From: Pectinophora gossypiella
Lineage: Eukaryota; Arthropoda; Insecta; Lepidoptera; Gelechiidae
DNA length: 64,000 nucleotides
Assembly (NCBI RefSeq): GCF_024362695.1
Contig: NC_065405.1
Location: 4,162,672-4,226,671 of the forward strand
Reading direction: 5' to 3'
Below are positions 31,109-40,850 of this stretch, piece by piece. The notes under the pieces were generated by a model that was not told the origin of the DNA, made no database searches, and saw only the letters and a program-made list of their open reading frames with translations. Every line of letters starts with the position of its first letter. Within the stretch, counting starts at the first letter, position 1. Both the position numbers and the translations under genes were made by a program.

Positions 31109-34081
31109 TTACCTATTATCACATACAATTTTAATTATAGCCTCTGCGAACTTCGCCAATGAACAATTGAACAGGTCTATTTCCTTGGCAACCTCATTTA
31201 ATATATTTAGAGCGGTGGTAACGGGATCTTGCCTCATTATATTAGTGCGACTCTTGGGTATATAAAAAATTTGGTTCCGCGGACCATGCCTCAACCGTAG
31301 ATTTGGGACTTGCAGCCCGATAGCTTGTAGGATCGCAGGGTTATGCAGGACCCCTCGAAATACCTTAAAAATATACGTAGTTAATGCTACTTTCCTTCTA
31401 ACCTCCAGCTTGTAATATCCTCCCATCCCAAGTAAGAAAAGGGTAGGATACATTAAAGGATAATACGGGAAGACTCCATATTGCCTAAAGTATATGTGCC
31501 TCAGAAATTTATTTTGGATCCTTTCTAGCATAAGATTATACTTTAATTCATGTGGATTCCACACTAATGAGCAACTCTCCATTTGACTCCTAACTAAGGC
31601 ATTGTATAATGTTTTCAAAACCACAACATTTTTAAAATCTTTTGTCTGGCGCAAGATAAACCCTAAGTTTCTGTATGACCTTTTACATATTTTCGTAATA
31701 TGATCTCGAAATGTAAGATCATGCGATATCTGTACCCCAAGGTCACGGACTGTCGTCACTCTCGGTAAATCCACTCCATCGATTTTATAATCATAAGAGA
31801 CTTGATGCTGCGCGCGTGTGTAAGACATCAAACTACACTTTGAATTATTAAAAAGCAGTTTGTTGTTCTGACTCCATTGAACTACTCTATCTATATCTTT
31901 CTGTAGATGTTCGCAATCTTCAATGTTGTTGATCTCCAGAAATAATTTAAGATCGTCCGCAAATAACAAGCATCTTGATTTCTCTACCACGTTAGGTAAG
32001 TCATTAATCATAATGATAAACTCTAATGGGCCCAAATTACTTCCCTGACTTACCCCTGACGCTGTTTGATACATCTCCGAAGTATAACCACTAAAGTCTA
32101 CATATTGCCTACGGTCTGAAAGATAGCTCGTGAAAAAGTTAAGCAAAGCTGTAGTAAATCCGGCCTTGGCTAATTTTGCCAATAGGATGTCGTTATCAAC
32201 AATATCGAAGGCCTTCCGAAAATCAAAATAAGCCACGTCCACCTGTCCTCCAACCCTCGCGTCCATTGCTGGGGCGGTATACTGCATAAAGCACATTAGG
32301 TTTGAATGGGTTCCTCTTCCCGGACGAAATCCGTGTTGACAGTCGGATAGAAGCGGTTGAATTTGTGTGAATATATTTTTATACAAAATCGACTCAAACA
32401 CTTTTGCAATCGTGGAAAGTACTGCAATGGGCCTATATCCCGACACGTCGGTACCAGGACCACCCTTTGGTACAGGAGTCACTCTAGTAACTTTCCACTG
32501 TTCAGGATATGTAGCGTTGCCTATGCATAGATTAAATATATGCAGTAATGGCTGAGCTAAAGCCTCCGAACAATCCTTTACTATGTAAGGCGGTATTCCA
32601 TCTGGGCCGGCTGACCTCTTGGGCTTCAGTCGCTGCAGAGCCTCCTGTACTTGGCGAAGGTTTAGTCGCGGCACATGAACACGCTCCCCCGCCACCCCCG
32701 CCGCTGCCGCGGCCTCCGCCGCATCGAGTCGCGGGGGGTTGCTTTTATATACAGAACGGAAATACTCTGCGAACGCGTTTGCACACTCAGCTTCACTCAA
32801 ACTCCTACCATTTTCCGTTATATGATCTTTCCTTCTCTTTGTTCTTATATTATTAACAAAGGCCCAAAAAGATTTAGGATCTTTAATAAGCTGGTTTCCA
32901 ATTTTAGCCTTATAGTTATCATAAGAGCATTTTACCTTACGCTTGATTAATGCCCGGAGATAAGAAAACATATCATATTCGTACCTGGACCCGTTACATT
33001 TATATAACTTATGCCATTTCGCCTTGTCTTTTATATCCTTAATAATTTCAGCTGTATACCACTCGGGATAACAATACGTGTGATTATTTAATTTATTCTG
33101 TTTTTTAGGAGTGCAACTATCTATTATTTCATTTAACTTTAGGTAAAAACAATTTACTGCTTCTTGGGCGTTATTAACTTTGTACAAAAAATTCCAGTCT
33201 ACTAAATTAAGTGAGTTGTATAGTTTATAAAAATCACATTTGTAAAAGTTCCATTTCTTCCTCCAATCCTGAGTACCTGAGTTACATTTAACCCTCGGAG
33301 AAGTCTTTTCCTTGTAAGGAACAGATCCAGCAATAGGAGAGCAAAGTATATTTAGTGGGGGGTGATGCGAGTCAATGGGAACTAAACAATCACATTCTTC
33401 ATCAACATCTACTTCATAATTATCTAAATTTGACAGCACCACATCCAACGAGCGGTTATTGCGATTAGTTATCACATTGCACTGGCGAAACTCGCAGAGC
33501 GATACGAAACACTCATAATAGCATTGCACGTCCAAATGGGACGAATACAAATTAAGATCTCCAATTAATATAACATTTTGTTTACTGGAACAACATCTTT
33601 CTACTAGATTAAATAAACGCATATATTCGTTATAACTACTTCTGGGGGGGATATATGCCACACAACACGTAAATAGGCGTTTGTTACGTCTCAAAACATC
33701 CACACAAACCAGTTCAAATTGAGCGTCATCTAGGTTAGGCGTATTAAACAAAGGAAGAGGATGCAGCGTGAGGGCTGGAGCAGCGATTAACATCACTCCT
33801 CCAAGCTTGCGGCCATCTGCGCGGTCACACCGCACCACACTGTATCCCTTCTGTACCAGTTCACCATCATAAACTGATTCATTCAAACCACTCTCTGTAA
33901 TTGCCCAAAGATCAGCAGAATAAGTAGAAATATTCTCATAAAAGACCGGTAACTTAGAGCGTAGTCCCCTGACATTCTGATAGTATATGTTAACATTACC
34001 CTTACGATTACTACTGTCACTCTTCTTAGGCTTAATCCCGAAAAAACTGGTTGTCCGTCTGTGTTGACACGTGGAACTTGT
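31109..34081 (-). CDS. LINE ORF2: APE endonuclease and reverse transcriptase
   Basis: The frame is open from 34081 to the TAA at 31109. The first ATG comes only after the N-terminal endonuclease block, so I place the start at or before the overlap with ORF1. Numbering from the TTG at 33886: the upstream block YYQNVRGLRSK and TESGLN open the APE fold, GDLN is at 109-112 and DSHHPP at 172-177. The reverse transcriptase has RSAGPDGIP (424-432), YFDFRKAFD (motif A, D555), GVSQGSNLGP (motif B, near 611-620) and FADD (motif C, D644 and D645). It nicks the target DNA and copies the element RNA in place. All catalytic motifs are present and no internal stop is seen, so it could be active. Confidence 0.9.
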   Translation of the reverse strand, partial: TSSTCQHRRTTSFFGIKPKKSDSSNRKGNVNIYYQNVRGLRSKLPVFYENISTYSADLWAITESGLNESVYDGELVQKGYSVVRCDRADGRKLGGVMLIAAPALTLHPLPLFNTPNLDDAQFELVCVDVLRRNKRLFTCCVAYIPPRSSYNEYMRLFNLVERCCSSKQNVILIGDLNLYSSHLDVQCYYECFVSLCEFRQCNVITNRNNRSLDVVLSNLDNYEVDVDEECDCLVPIDSHHPPLNILCSPIAGSVPYKEKTSPRVKCNSGTQDWRKKWNFYKCDFYKLYNSLNLVDWNFLYKVNNAQEAVNCFYLKLNEIIDSCTPKKQNKLNNHTYCYPEWYTAEIIKDIKDKAKWHKLYKCNGSRYEYDMFSYLRALIKRKVKCSYDNYKAKIGNQLIKDPKSFWAFVNNIRTKRRKDHITENGRSLSEAECANAFAEYFRSVYKSNPPRLDAAEAAAAAGVAGERVHVPRLNLRQVQEALQRLKPKRSAGPDGIPPYIVKDCSEALAQPLLHIFNLCIGNATYPEQWKVTRVTPVPKGGPGTDVSGYRPIAVLSTIAKVFESILYKNIFTQIQPLLSDCQHGFRPGRGTHSNLMCFMQYTAPAMDARVGGQVDVAYFDFRKAFDIVDNDILLAKLAKAGFTTALLNFFTSYLSDRRQYVDFSGYTSEMYQTASGVSQGSNLGPLEFIIMINDLPNVVEKSRCLLFADDLKLFLEINNIEDCEHLQKDIDRVVQWSQNNKLLFNNSKCSLMSYTRAQHQVSYDYKIDGVDLPRVTTVRDLGVQISHDLTFRDHITKICKRSYRNLGFILRQTKDFKNVVVLKTLYNALVRSQMESCSLVWNPHELKYNLMLERIQNKFLRHIYFRQYGVFPYYPLMYPTLFLLGMGGYYKLEVRRKVALTTYIFKVFRGVLHNPAILQAIGLQVPNLRLRHGPRNQIFYIPKSRTNIMRQDPVTTALNILNEVAKEIDLFNCSLAKFAEAIIKIVCDNR

Positions 34082-35546
34082 CTATCTTCGCGCTATAATT
34101 CTTAGGTAACAACTGTAATTTGTTTTTGTGGTTTATCAATATCATATCTAGTACTAAAGATCTGCTGGTATTCCATTTGTCAAGTCTTGAATTAGCAAAA
34201 CAACTTAATTGTGTATAATGCAAGTTCTGGATATTTGAGCTTATTGTCTTTATAATTTCATTTAGTTTATCTACATTTAAATATTCATTGTTACAAATCT
34301 GACTAAATATAACATTTGTTTTTGATAGAAAATTCAGACTACTGTATAGAGCTGATTGAAATTTGATGACATTTTTATCGTATGAACCTGCCATTATAAT
34401 AACATAATCATTTTCGTTAAACAGTACACACTTTGTATGAATGTCCGCTACAACTTCACTCAGGGGCGCATACGGTTTTAAAATTGATGCTACGCTATAG
34501 TTGCTGCCGGTAAGAGTTTCTAATATTTTACGCATATTTCGTCCAGATTCATCAGCCAAAAGCAATATGTTGTGCCGTGTAGAGTTAATTGGTGTCAATC
34601 TATGGTTTTGTTTCATGTGTCTCTCCTTCATATTATTACAATCAGTATTATTCGAATCTAAAAGCGGGGTTTTTCCGTCGTTAGAATCCATGTTTGTGGG
34701 ATCGTTATCCCCAGGAGTAGAGATGTTGCCAATTGTGTGAACCCTGTTCATATGATCTTCATGAGTTGATTTTGATTGGCAATTATCAGAGAAGCCCTTC
34801 TTCTTGGCTTTATTGGATCGTTTCGACTTCAAAGGCGATCCTGAAGGAGATCTGCAAATATCTTTAATATGGCCAGTTTCAATAGACTTCTCGAATTCTG
34901 ATACTTTTTTCTTTAAACCATAATTCTCTAAAAGTAATTCTTCTATTTGTTTATTTGCGTTATCTAATTTACTTTGCATACATGCCATTGCTTTTTTTAT
35001 TTCTTTTAGTTCTCCACTTGTATTTATTTTTCTCTTTGAACGGTCTTGATTTAGTATACCTTCCTGTGACATTTTCTCCTCTTCTGATTCTTCTGACGAC
35101 AAAGATTGGAAAGAGTTTTCTACGTCCACGTTTATTTTGAATTTGTTTCTCACCGTTATGTTCTCCTCTGTAGCTGCGACTGCCATTGTCATATTAGTAC
35201 TTGATTCGCTTAACTCCTTCTGAAGCGATTCTCCTGGTACTATACCTGCTACATTCTGGCCTGTTTTCGATGATGGGGTTGAGGTTGTACATTTTACTAC
35301 TCTCTTTGCATTTTTTCTTTCAACTTGTGCGGCTGGAGGTATGGGTGTACGCGTACTCTTTATGCAAGGAGTACATTTCCACGAACCTTTCTTTGCCGGC
35401 TCCATTAAATCAAATCTCTTGGAGCCAACATTGGCGCAGTCAGTATGAAAAATTTGTTTGCAAATATTACATGTAAGATGTAGTCTATCGGTGATCTGTT
35501 TTTTGCATTTATTACACGGTGGCGCCATCTTCTGTAGCCTTTTCAT
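34032..35546 (-). CDS. LINE ORF1: PHD finger, coiled coil and SGNH-like domain
   Basis: 504 codons from the first ATG. A second ATG at residue 7 (AAGATGGCG) has a better context and may be the real start. Residues 11-61 form a C4HC3 PHD finger: C11, C14, C26, C29, H34, C37, C58, C61 with W56 two before C58. An acidic serine-rich stretch is near 145-160, a heptad-rich coiled coil near 176-224 and a basic cluster at 238-250. From about 324, NILLLADESGRNM and YVIIMAGSYD resemble blocks of SGNH/GDSL esterases, although the usual GDS reads ADES. In CR1-type LINEs ORF1 is thought to bind nucleic acid and associate with membranes or partners. It ends CGG GAT TAA and overlaps ORF2, which is in the +1 frame. 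Confidence 0.88.
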   Translation of the reverse strand: MKRLQKMAPPCNKCKKQITDRLHLTCNICKQIFHTDCANVGSKRFDLMEPAKKGSWKCTPCIKSTRTPIPPAAQVERKNAKRVVKCTTSTPSSKTGQNVAGIVPGESLQKELSESSTNMTMAVAATEENITVRNKFKINVDVENSFQSLSSEESEEEKMSQEGILNQDRSKRKINTSGELKEIKKAMACMQSKLDNANKQIEELLLENYGLKKKVSEFEKSIETGHIKDICRSPSGSPLKSKRSNKAKKKGFSDNCQSKSTHEDHMNRVHTIGNISTPGDNDPTNMDSNDGKTPLLDSNNTDCNNMKERHMKQNHRLTPINSTRHNILLLADESGRNMRKILETLTGSNYSVASILKPYAPLSEVVADIHTKCVLFNENDYVIIMAGSYDKNVIKFQSALYSSLNFLSKTNVIFSQICNNEYLNVDKLNEIIKTISSNIQNLHYTQLSCFANSRLDKWNTSRSLVLDMILINHKNKLQLLPKNYSAKIDKFHVSTQTDNQFFRD

Positions 35547-36071
35547 AAAGGTCGTTGCGCCCTCTTTCGAAAACTTTTAGAAACTATCTATCTAACTCGC
35601 GTACATCGTAGTAAACCACCTTTCTCAGAAGTTCCAGCTCACCTCCACAGATGTCGCTCTTTTTCTCAATATATTGACTACTCCCACCGATAGATGGAGT
35701 TACTATTCACTATATTAAAAAAAATCCGTTAAACGTTTTCATAAATTATTACAGTTTTATTATTAAATAACGAACGTGACACAGTTTCGTTACTCACTGT
35801 TCATGGTATTCCATTAAAAAAAACCGATGTGTATTCCACTCTATTTATTTTCACTGTAATCACCTCAAAATGGTCACCGGTTATTTTTCAAACATAAATT
35901 TAATTATTTCACTTAATTTTAAGATGTACGTTAAGATAACACTTGTACTCGTTATTTATAAGGTCTGTAATAACTCTTTAACACTTATACGTCTAAATTC
36001 CAATATTTACTATTTTTCAAAATAAAATAACACAGAGTCAATGTTTACGTGACGCCAACGCCACCTATCCT
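35547..36071 (-). promoter_or_regulatory. LINE 5' UTR with presumed internal promoter
   Basis: About 525 bases between the element's left-flank junction and the first ORF1 ATG. The minus strand starts GGATAGGTGGCGTTGGCG. Non-LTR elements carry an internal promoter here, but I see no specific motif that proves it. Confidence 0.45.
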
Positions 36072-36090
36072 ATTAACTACTTGGCTGAAA
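36072..36090 (+). repeat. family F repeat, right part beyond the LINE
   Basis: ATTAACTACTTGGCTG continues family F from the other side of the 5.1 kb LINE insertion. Confidence 0.7.
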
Positions 36091-36139
36091 TCTGCTTTTT
36101 AGTATTGGTATATTAATAATATTTAGTACATTGATAATA

Positions 36140-36245
36140 CGAGTATATCGGTGTCTCTGTCTAGAGAGACCGAAAGAGAATTCTGATCTGAAACAACCTC
36201 TATCACCAGAAACACAATATCGAAAGCGAAAAGAAAGCAGATAAC
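36140..36245 (+). repeat. repeat Q, copy 1
   Basis: GTGTCTCTGTCTAGAGAGAC, then GAGAATTC and CACAATATCGAAAGCGAAA. It matches 42475-42570 on the same strand. Both Q copies lie downstream of a family-F piece, so F and Q may belong to one larger repeat. Confidence 0.6.
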
Positions 36246-36339
36246 AAAATTATTGCAGAAAACGTGTTAAGTCGATAGGAAATGAAAATGGAAGAGTGAA
36301 TGATTGGAACGAATGTTACCATATACAAATTATTATTTT

Positions 36340-36405
36340 TAAAATTAATAAATTGTTTGGCCAGATTGTTCTTGCAACGCAAATAAATTGATTTGATTTG
36401 ATATG
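36340..36405 (+). repeat. LINE 3' end with ATTTG tail
   Basis: TTCTTGCAACGCAAATAAAT followed by TGATTTGATTTGAT is a 3' UTR end with a short tandem tail. A weaker relative is at 12850-12905. Confidence 0.45.
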
Positions 36406-36796
36406 TTTTTGTATTATATTATAAAAACTAAATAACAATATATTTTCAGACAAAGCTTAAATACTTCATTGCAAGTTTCTTAGCGGCTGTATGTACATTT
36501 CGTCAGAATAAATAATATAAAATGAATTTTCTGTCTTTCAACAAGCCTCGGAACTTGAAGACAAACAGATAGGAAGTAAAAGACTATGCCGGTTAAAACT
36601 CTTCGTTCTCCAACTTCATTACGCCCATTTTAATCAAGTTGGGGAAAAGCTTTTACTTTTAGTCTAATTATGTAAATAATTACCTGAAAATAAGCCTGTA
36701 TTATTCTTGTAATTCAAATCCGAGATAGTCCTGTTCAGAGGTCGCGAGACTTATATCGTAGTATCACGGGTTTAAAAGGGGTGGGGGGGCGTAGTA
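36406..36796. other. unassigned
   Basis: Nothing recognised. Confidence 0.4.
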
Positions 36797-37188
36797 ACGG
36801 CCTCCGTGGTCCAGTGGTTGAGCGTCGTGCTCGATCCGGACGTCCCGGGTTCGAATCCCGGTGGGGAAAAATCACAAAAATCACTTTGTGATCCCTAGTT
36901 TGGTTAGGACATTACAGGCTGATCACCTGATTGTCCAAAAAGTAAAAAGATCCGTGCTTCGGAAGGTACGTTAAGCCGTTGGTCCCGGTTATTACTTACT
37001 GATGTAAGTAAGTAGTCGTTACATGAGTCATGTCAGGGGCCTATGGCGGCTACTGAGCCGTTGTTTTGTGTTACTTCTACTGTGTGTACATGTGTGTGTG
37101 TGTTACATGTGTTATTACTGAATAACCCTGACACCAGGGTTGTTGGGGTTAGTAATTCACCTCACAATCCACACGATAGAAGAGAAGA
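36797..37188 (+). repeat. SINE A, full length with internal TG-rich insertion
   Basis: Good tRNA-like head (CGGCCTCCGTGGTCCAGTGG, CCCGGGTTCGAATCCCGGTG), then the body. About 75 extra bases (37047-37121), including a TG run, interrupt the GGCGGCTCAATAATAACCC segment. Ends ACACGATAGAAGAGAAGA. Confidence 0.88.
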
Positions 37189-37247
37189 CCACGGGTTTGA
37201 ATCCCGGCTTGGGGTCTAAACCACATACGGACATAACACCCCTTCAC

Positions 37248-37365
37248 ACGGACACACGTGGTTTCCTGGATTTGAGACCGCTTAATGGGAACAGGCTCGC
37301 CCACTATTACATGGGACTTAAACGTAGCTGGCCAGAAGTGGGTGTATCTACTGTACAGTCATGAG
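37248..37365 (+). repeat. repeat G
   Basis: TTTCCTGGATTTGAGACCGC, AATGGGAACAGGCTCGCCCA, TTACATGGGACTTAAACGTA. Confidence 0.7.
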
Positions 37366-37485
37366 CAATATCATGTACCCACTTTAGAACCCTGTCGTAC
37401 TATCATATTTGACATTTAATGAGGCTTACGGTTTAATTTGTTAGAAAAGTTAATGTGACATGGTTGCAAAGTGTATACATGTAAA
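37366..37485 (+). repeat. repeat T
   Basis: CATGTACCCACTTTAGAACC, CTTACGGTTTAATTTGTTAG, GTTAATGTGACATGGTTGCA; complement of 26.43-26.57 kb. Confidence 0.7.
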
Positions 37486-37894
37486 TGAGATCCATGGACT
37501 CATTACGTTCTCTATGGTATTAATAATCTTTGTCTTATAAAATGTCAAAAATATAATTTTATTTTCTGAAGAAGAGGTTATGTAAAAATGTGAATTAATT
37601 GCTTCGAATGTTGTTTCTTTATTTCGGGTGAATTTAGTTATTTAGTATAGAATAATGTAATTACTTACTTACAAAACAAGTGTATTAATAAAAATACTTT
37701 ATTTCAGAGAAACGCAACGTAGTTTTTATTCACAAGAATATTTCATTGTCTTTAAGAAGACATTATAAAACAACATTTAGCAAAAAATGGAGAAATTTAA
37801 ATTTGAATTTATTGTAAAAGCGGGTGAAGATCCCAAAACAAATGTAATCTGCTTAACCTCAATCACAGATGCGAAGGAATCCATGTTTATATAT

Positions 37895-37960
37895 ATATAT
37901 TAGTACTCGTGACCGTACACCTCTGCTTACCCTTTCGGGGATACAGGCGGGATGCTAAGG
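37895..37960 (+). repeat. repeat G end
   Basis: GTACACCTCTGCTTACCCTT then TCGGGGATACAGGCGGGATG. Confidence 0.5.
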
Positions 37961-38531
37961 TATGTTGTTATCAGAAAATTGCCTTGAAAATGTGTTTTAA
38001 AGAACGAAATGTGTTTTGTCTAAAAATAGAATTATCAAACACCGTTCAAACATTTTATATTTATCATCTCACATTAAATCTCCAAAATATACAAAACTTT
38101 CGAACGAAGAAAATTATATTTGCTCCATCCTCATCAAAACAAAAGAATTACTTCGTGATAATTGACACGTCACTTTGCTTCTCCAAAAGCGACCTTAACA
38201 TTCTCCCTATACAGCCTGCTTTAGCCCGACGTTCTGATAATAGGTTTGTTTACGAGAACTTGGTTAAAGTTTAATTGAATCCGGGTATTGGCCAAGCCGG
38301 GAAGCGAACCCGCAATGGAAAATTAACGATTCAGTTATAGACACCGTTGTTTACATGTCTTGGTGAACTCAATCATTTAGGGAGTCGATAAATTTTGAGT
38401 GAATTCTGGTTACATCACTGGTTATGGCTGAAAAGAAGTGGCGGAATGAACTCCTCATCATCATACTCATCTTAGGATTTCATAGTCTTATGATTTTTTT
38501 CTTTTGATTTGATTTGGTCTGATGATTTGTG
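37961..38531. other. unassigned
   Basis: The plus-strand 121-codon ORF (37909-38274) starts in repeat G and has no motif. Confidence 0.35.
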
Positions 38532-38775
38532 GACAGGGACTGTAAGCTGGAACCTGACAGAGGGCAGCAGTAACTGTTAGCACTATTCAGAGGCGGAGGA
38601 CAGGAGTCCTAGTACGGCTTTGAAATAGACTACTCTGGGCGCCATTACACTCGCATCAGACATCATCTGCGGGGCGCAAGGCGAGAGGAAACCATTGCTC
38701 TATTTATCCCTAAAAAGTAGCATGGAGAATGCTACGCCGACAAGAGCGTGGCTCTTAAATTAGTGATGATGATTT
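38532..38775 (+). repeat. LINE K 3' end, best copy
   Basis: GGACAGGGACTGTAAGCTGG, GGACAGGAGTCCTAGTACGG, CTACTCTGGGCGCCATTACA, GAATGCTACGCCGACAAGAG, then TTAGTGATGATGAT. Confidence 0.85.
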
Positions 38776-39819
38776 GAGGCTCTGCCTACCCCATGAGGGA
38801 GGTTATTGGTGTATGTATGTAAATACAATCAAACTTTAAAGGTACATGTTCCCTTTCAAGCCGGACCAAAGTCATTCAAATTGCTTACTGATCCGGATAA
38901 ACGCGGGTGAAATCTTCGGAATTTCAACAATGAAAGGGGTCCGTATCAACTTACCAATAAATTAATATTATTGGGGACAGAAATACAAGAACCTTGTCTT
39001 CGTAAACGGTGGCATGGCAACGTTTGATCTCTAGTTGTGGGGTGTCTTGAGAAACCGTTTTGTAGCCTTAAAACTGGCGATAAGCGATGCGGAAATATGC
39101 ATAATGACAATATATAAAACCTTTCAATATGTTATATAGAGGGGCTCATTAGCTACCAGAAACACCCCCATGTATGTTCAGCAATTATTTACGGTTTAGG
39201 AGATATGACCCATTTTGTACCTTTTTCTAAATTTTTACCTTACTTCAGAAATAATCATTTTGTCGCTATCCCTTTCTTAATAATTCTTTTATTTTACTTT
39301 ATAACTATGCCTAAGGATGTGTACCTCTAGGTGAAAAAAGAAAAACAAACAAATCAAAGATAAAAATAAAGTTATTGGAAGTCAAAGTGAGAATTCGACC
39401 AAAAATGTTAAACTTGTTAATACTTCGCCGAAGAATAATAAACACATGAGATTGTCATGGACCCTGAAAGTATTTCTAAAAACTGCTCCATTTAATAGGC
39501 TTTTAGAAACACCCAAAAAAAGTACCCTTAATAAGGGCATAAAACTAAGTAATTAGCCCTCAAAGATTGCAAGACAGACAGATTTGAAGGAAAATTTGAC
39601 ATTCTCATACAATGTAGCTGCTTCTTTCTAACGTTAGTTTTTATTTAAGAATCGCTGGTTTCGTGGCCCGACACAATAATTTGATATTGTCCTTTGTTTC
39701 AATCACTCTCACCACCTTAGTAACGATTCAATTACTTGTACAAATGGTAGGTAACGAGATTTCGATTATTTGTATGTTATATACCTGCCTATGTTATTTA
39801 CCTATATTTATCTTGTTTT
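38776..39819. other. unassigned
   Basis: Nothing recognised over about 1 kb. Confidence 0.45.
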
Positions 39820-40146
39820 AACGGCCTTCGTGGATCAGTGGTTGAGTGTTAGGCTCATAATTCAGAGGTCCCGGGTTCCAATTCCGGTGGAAACATTTCA
39901 ATATAATCACTTTGTGATCTCTAGTGTACTTAGAATAATACAAGCTGATCACGTGATGATCCGAAGTTAAGATGATTCGTGTTTTGGAAGGCACGTTAAG
40001 TCGTTGGTCCCGGTTACTTACTCGTATAAATACGTAATCGTTATATTAGTCATGTCAGGTGCTTCTGGCGGCTCAATATAAATCCTGTCACCAGGGTTGC
40101 TAAGGTTAGTCATGCACCTCACAATGTATACGATAGAGGACGAAGA
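39820..40146 (+). repeat. SINE A, full length
   Basis: ACGGCCTTCGTGGATCAGTG, GGTCCCGGGTTCCAATTCCG (mutated B-box), full body to ACGATAGAGGACGAAGA. Confidence 0.87.
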
Positions 40147-40159
40147 TTTTGTAAGACAC

Positions 40160-40174
40160 ACAAACACACGCGAT

Positions 40175-40206
<32 letters not shown>

Positions 40207-40305
40207 CGCACGCACGCACGCACCAACACATACACCCACACACACACACACACACGCACGCACACACTCGCACACACACACGCACGCGCGCGCGCGCCTA
40301 CACTA
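40160..40305. repeat. CA/CG microsatellite
   Basis: Mixed (CGCA)n, (CA)n and CGCGCGCGCG over about 145 bases; an alternating purine-pyrimidine tract. Confidence 0.95.
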
Positions 40306-40683
40306 GACTTTATTTACTTTATTACACTGTACTTTACTACACTGAACTAAAAGACAATCTGAGTTTCAATTGTTGCAATATTGTGCATCAATTGCCGTTA
40401 ATTGAATTGGACCACACTATCTTTAGTTTATGGTCCAGAATTAACAGTGCTTTTTAAAAAAAATCTACTTTTTGCCGGGGAATAGCATCGTAAATTTTAC
40501 TATCGGCTACGAACCAACACAGTCCTCGTAAAGTGTACATGGCTCGTTTCGTTTTTTGGATTTAAATTTAGTACTGGCAACACTGCCATAGTACACGAGC
40601 AGTGGATTACGGACTTAAATTTGCGGTGTGGTTTTATTAAACATTTTTTGTTATTAAAAAATAACAGTTTAACCACATAGCAT

Positions 40684-40737
40684 AGGGTTGATGAGGTTGG
40701 TAATCCACCTTACAACCCACATGATAGAAGAAGAAGA
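40684..40737 (+). repeat. SINE A 3' fragment
   Basis: AGGGTTGATGAGGTTGGTAA, ACCCACATGATAGAAGAAGA. Confidence 0.75.
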
Positions 40738-40739
40738 CC

Positions 40740-40850
40740 CATAGCTATATACACCCACTCCTCGCTAGCTATATTTAAATCACATCATATAATAGGGGGG
40801 GAACCTATTTCCATTAACTGGGCACAAATTAATCTTGGAAACTATGTAAT
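40740..40850 (-). repeat. repeat G
   Basis: TATACACCCACTCCTCGCTA, CCATTAACTGGGCACAAATT. Confidence 0.6.

Larger units (their letters stand above)
30929..36071 (-). mobile_element. near-intact CR1-like non-LTR retrotransposon (LINE)
   Basis: A 5.1 kb minus-strand element with a 5' UTR of about 525 bases, ORF1, ORF2, a 3' UTR of about 140 bases and a tail of roughly ten ATAA repeats (TTTA repeats on the plus strand, 30929-30966). Both ORFs are free of stops over their full domain sets, so the copy is young. A PHD finger plus an SGNH/esterase-like domain in ORF1 is a hallmark of the CR1 group of LINEs. The borders are set by the interrupted host repeat: CGCAAATG on the left and ATTAACTACTTGG on the right are contiguous in other family-F copies. 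No clear long target-site duplication is seen, which is common for CR1 elements. Confidence 0.88.

Noticed and set aside
32367..32950. Plus-strand ORFs inside the LINE
   Set aside because: Antisense shadows of the ORF2 reverse-transcriptase frame.
34501..35476. Plus-strand hydrophobic ORFs at 34.5-35.5 kb
   Set aside because: Antisense shadows of the lysine-rich ORF1.
36797..36870. tRNA gene
   Set aside because: The A- and B-box-like head is tRNA-derived, but the acceptor arms do not pair and the sequence continues into a repeated SINE body. The same holds for all other tRNA-like heads here.
37909..38274. 121-codon plus-strand ORF
   Set aside because: Begins in repeat G; the rest is AT-rich with no motif or codon bias.
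40018..40306. Cys/Val-rich or Thr/His-rich ORFs over the CA/CG repeat
   Set aside because: Reading frames through a microsatellite on both strands; no coding signal.
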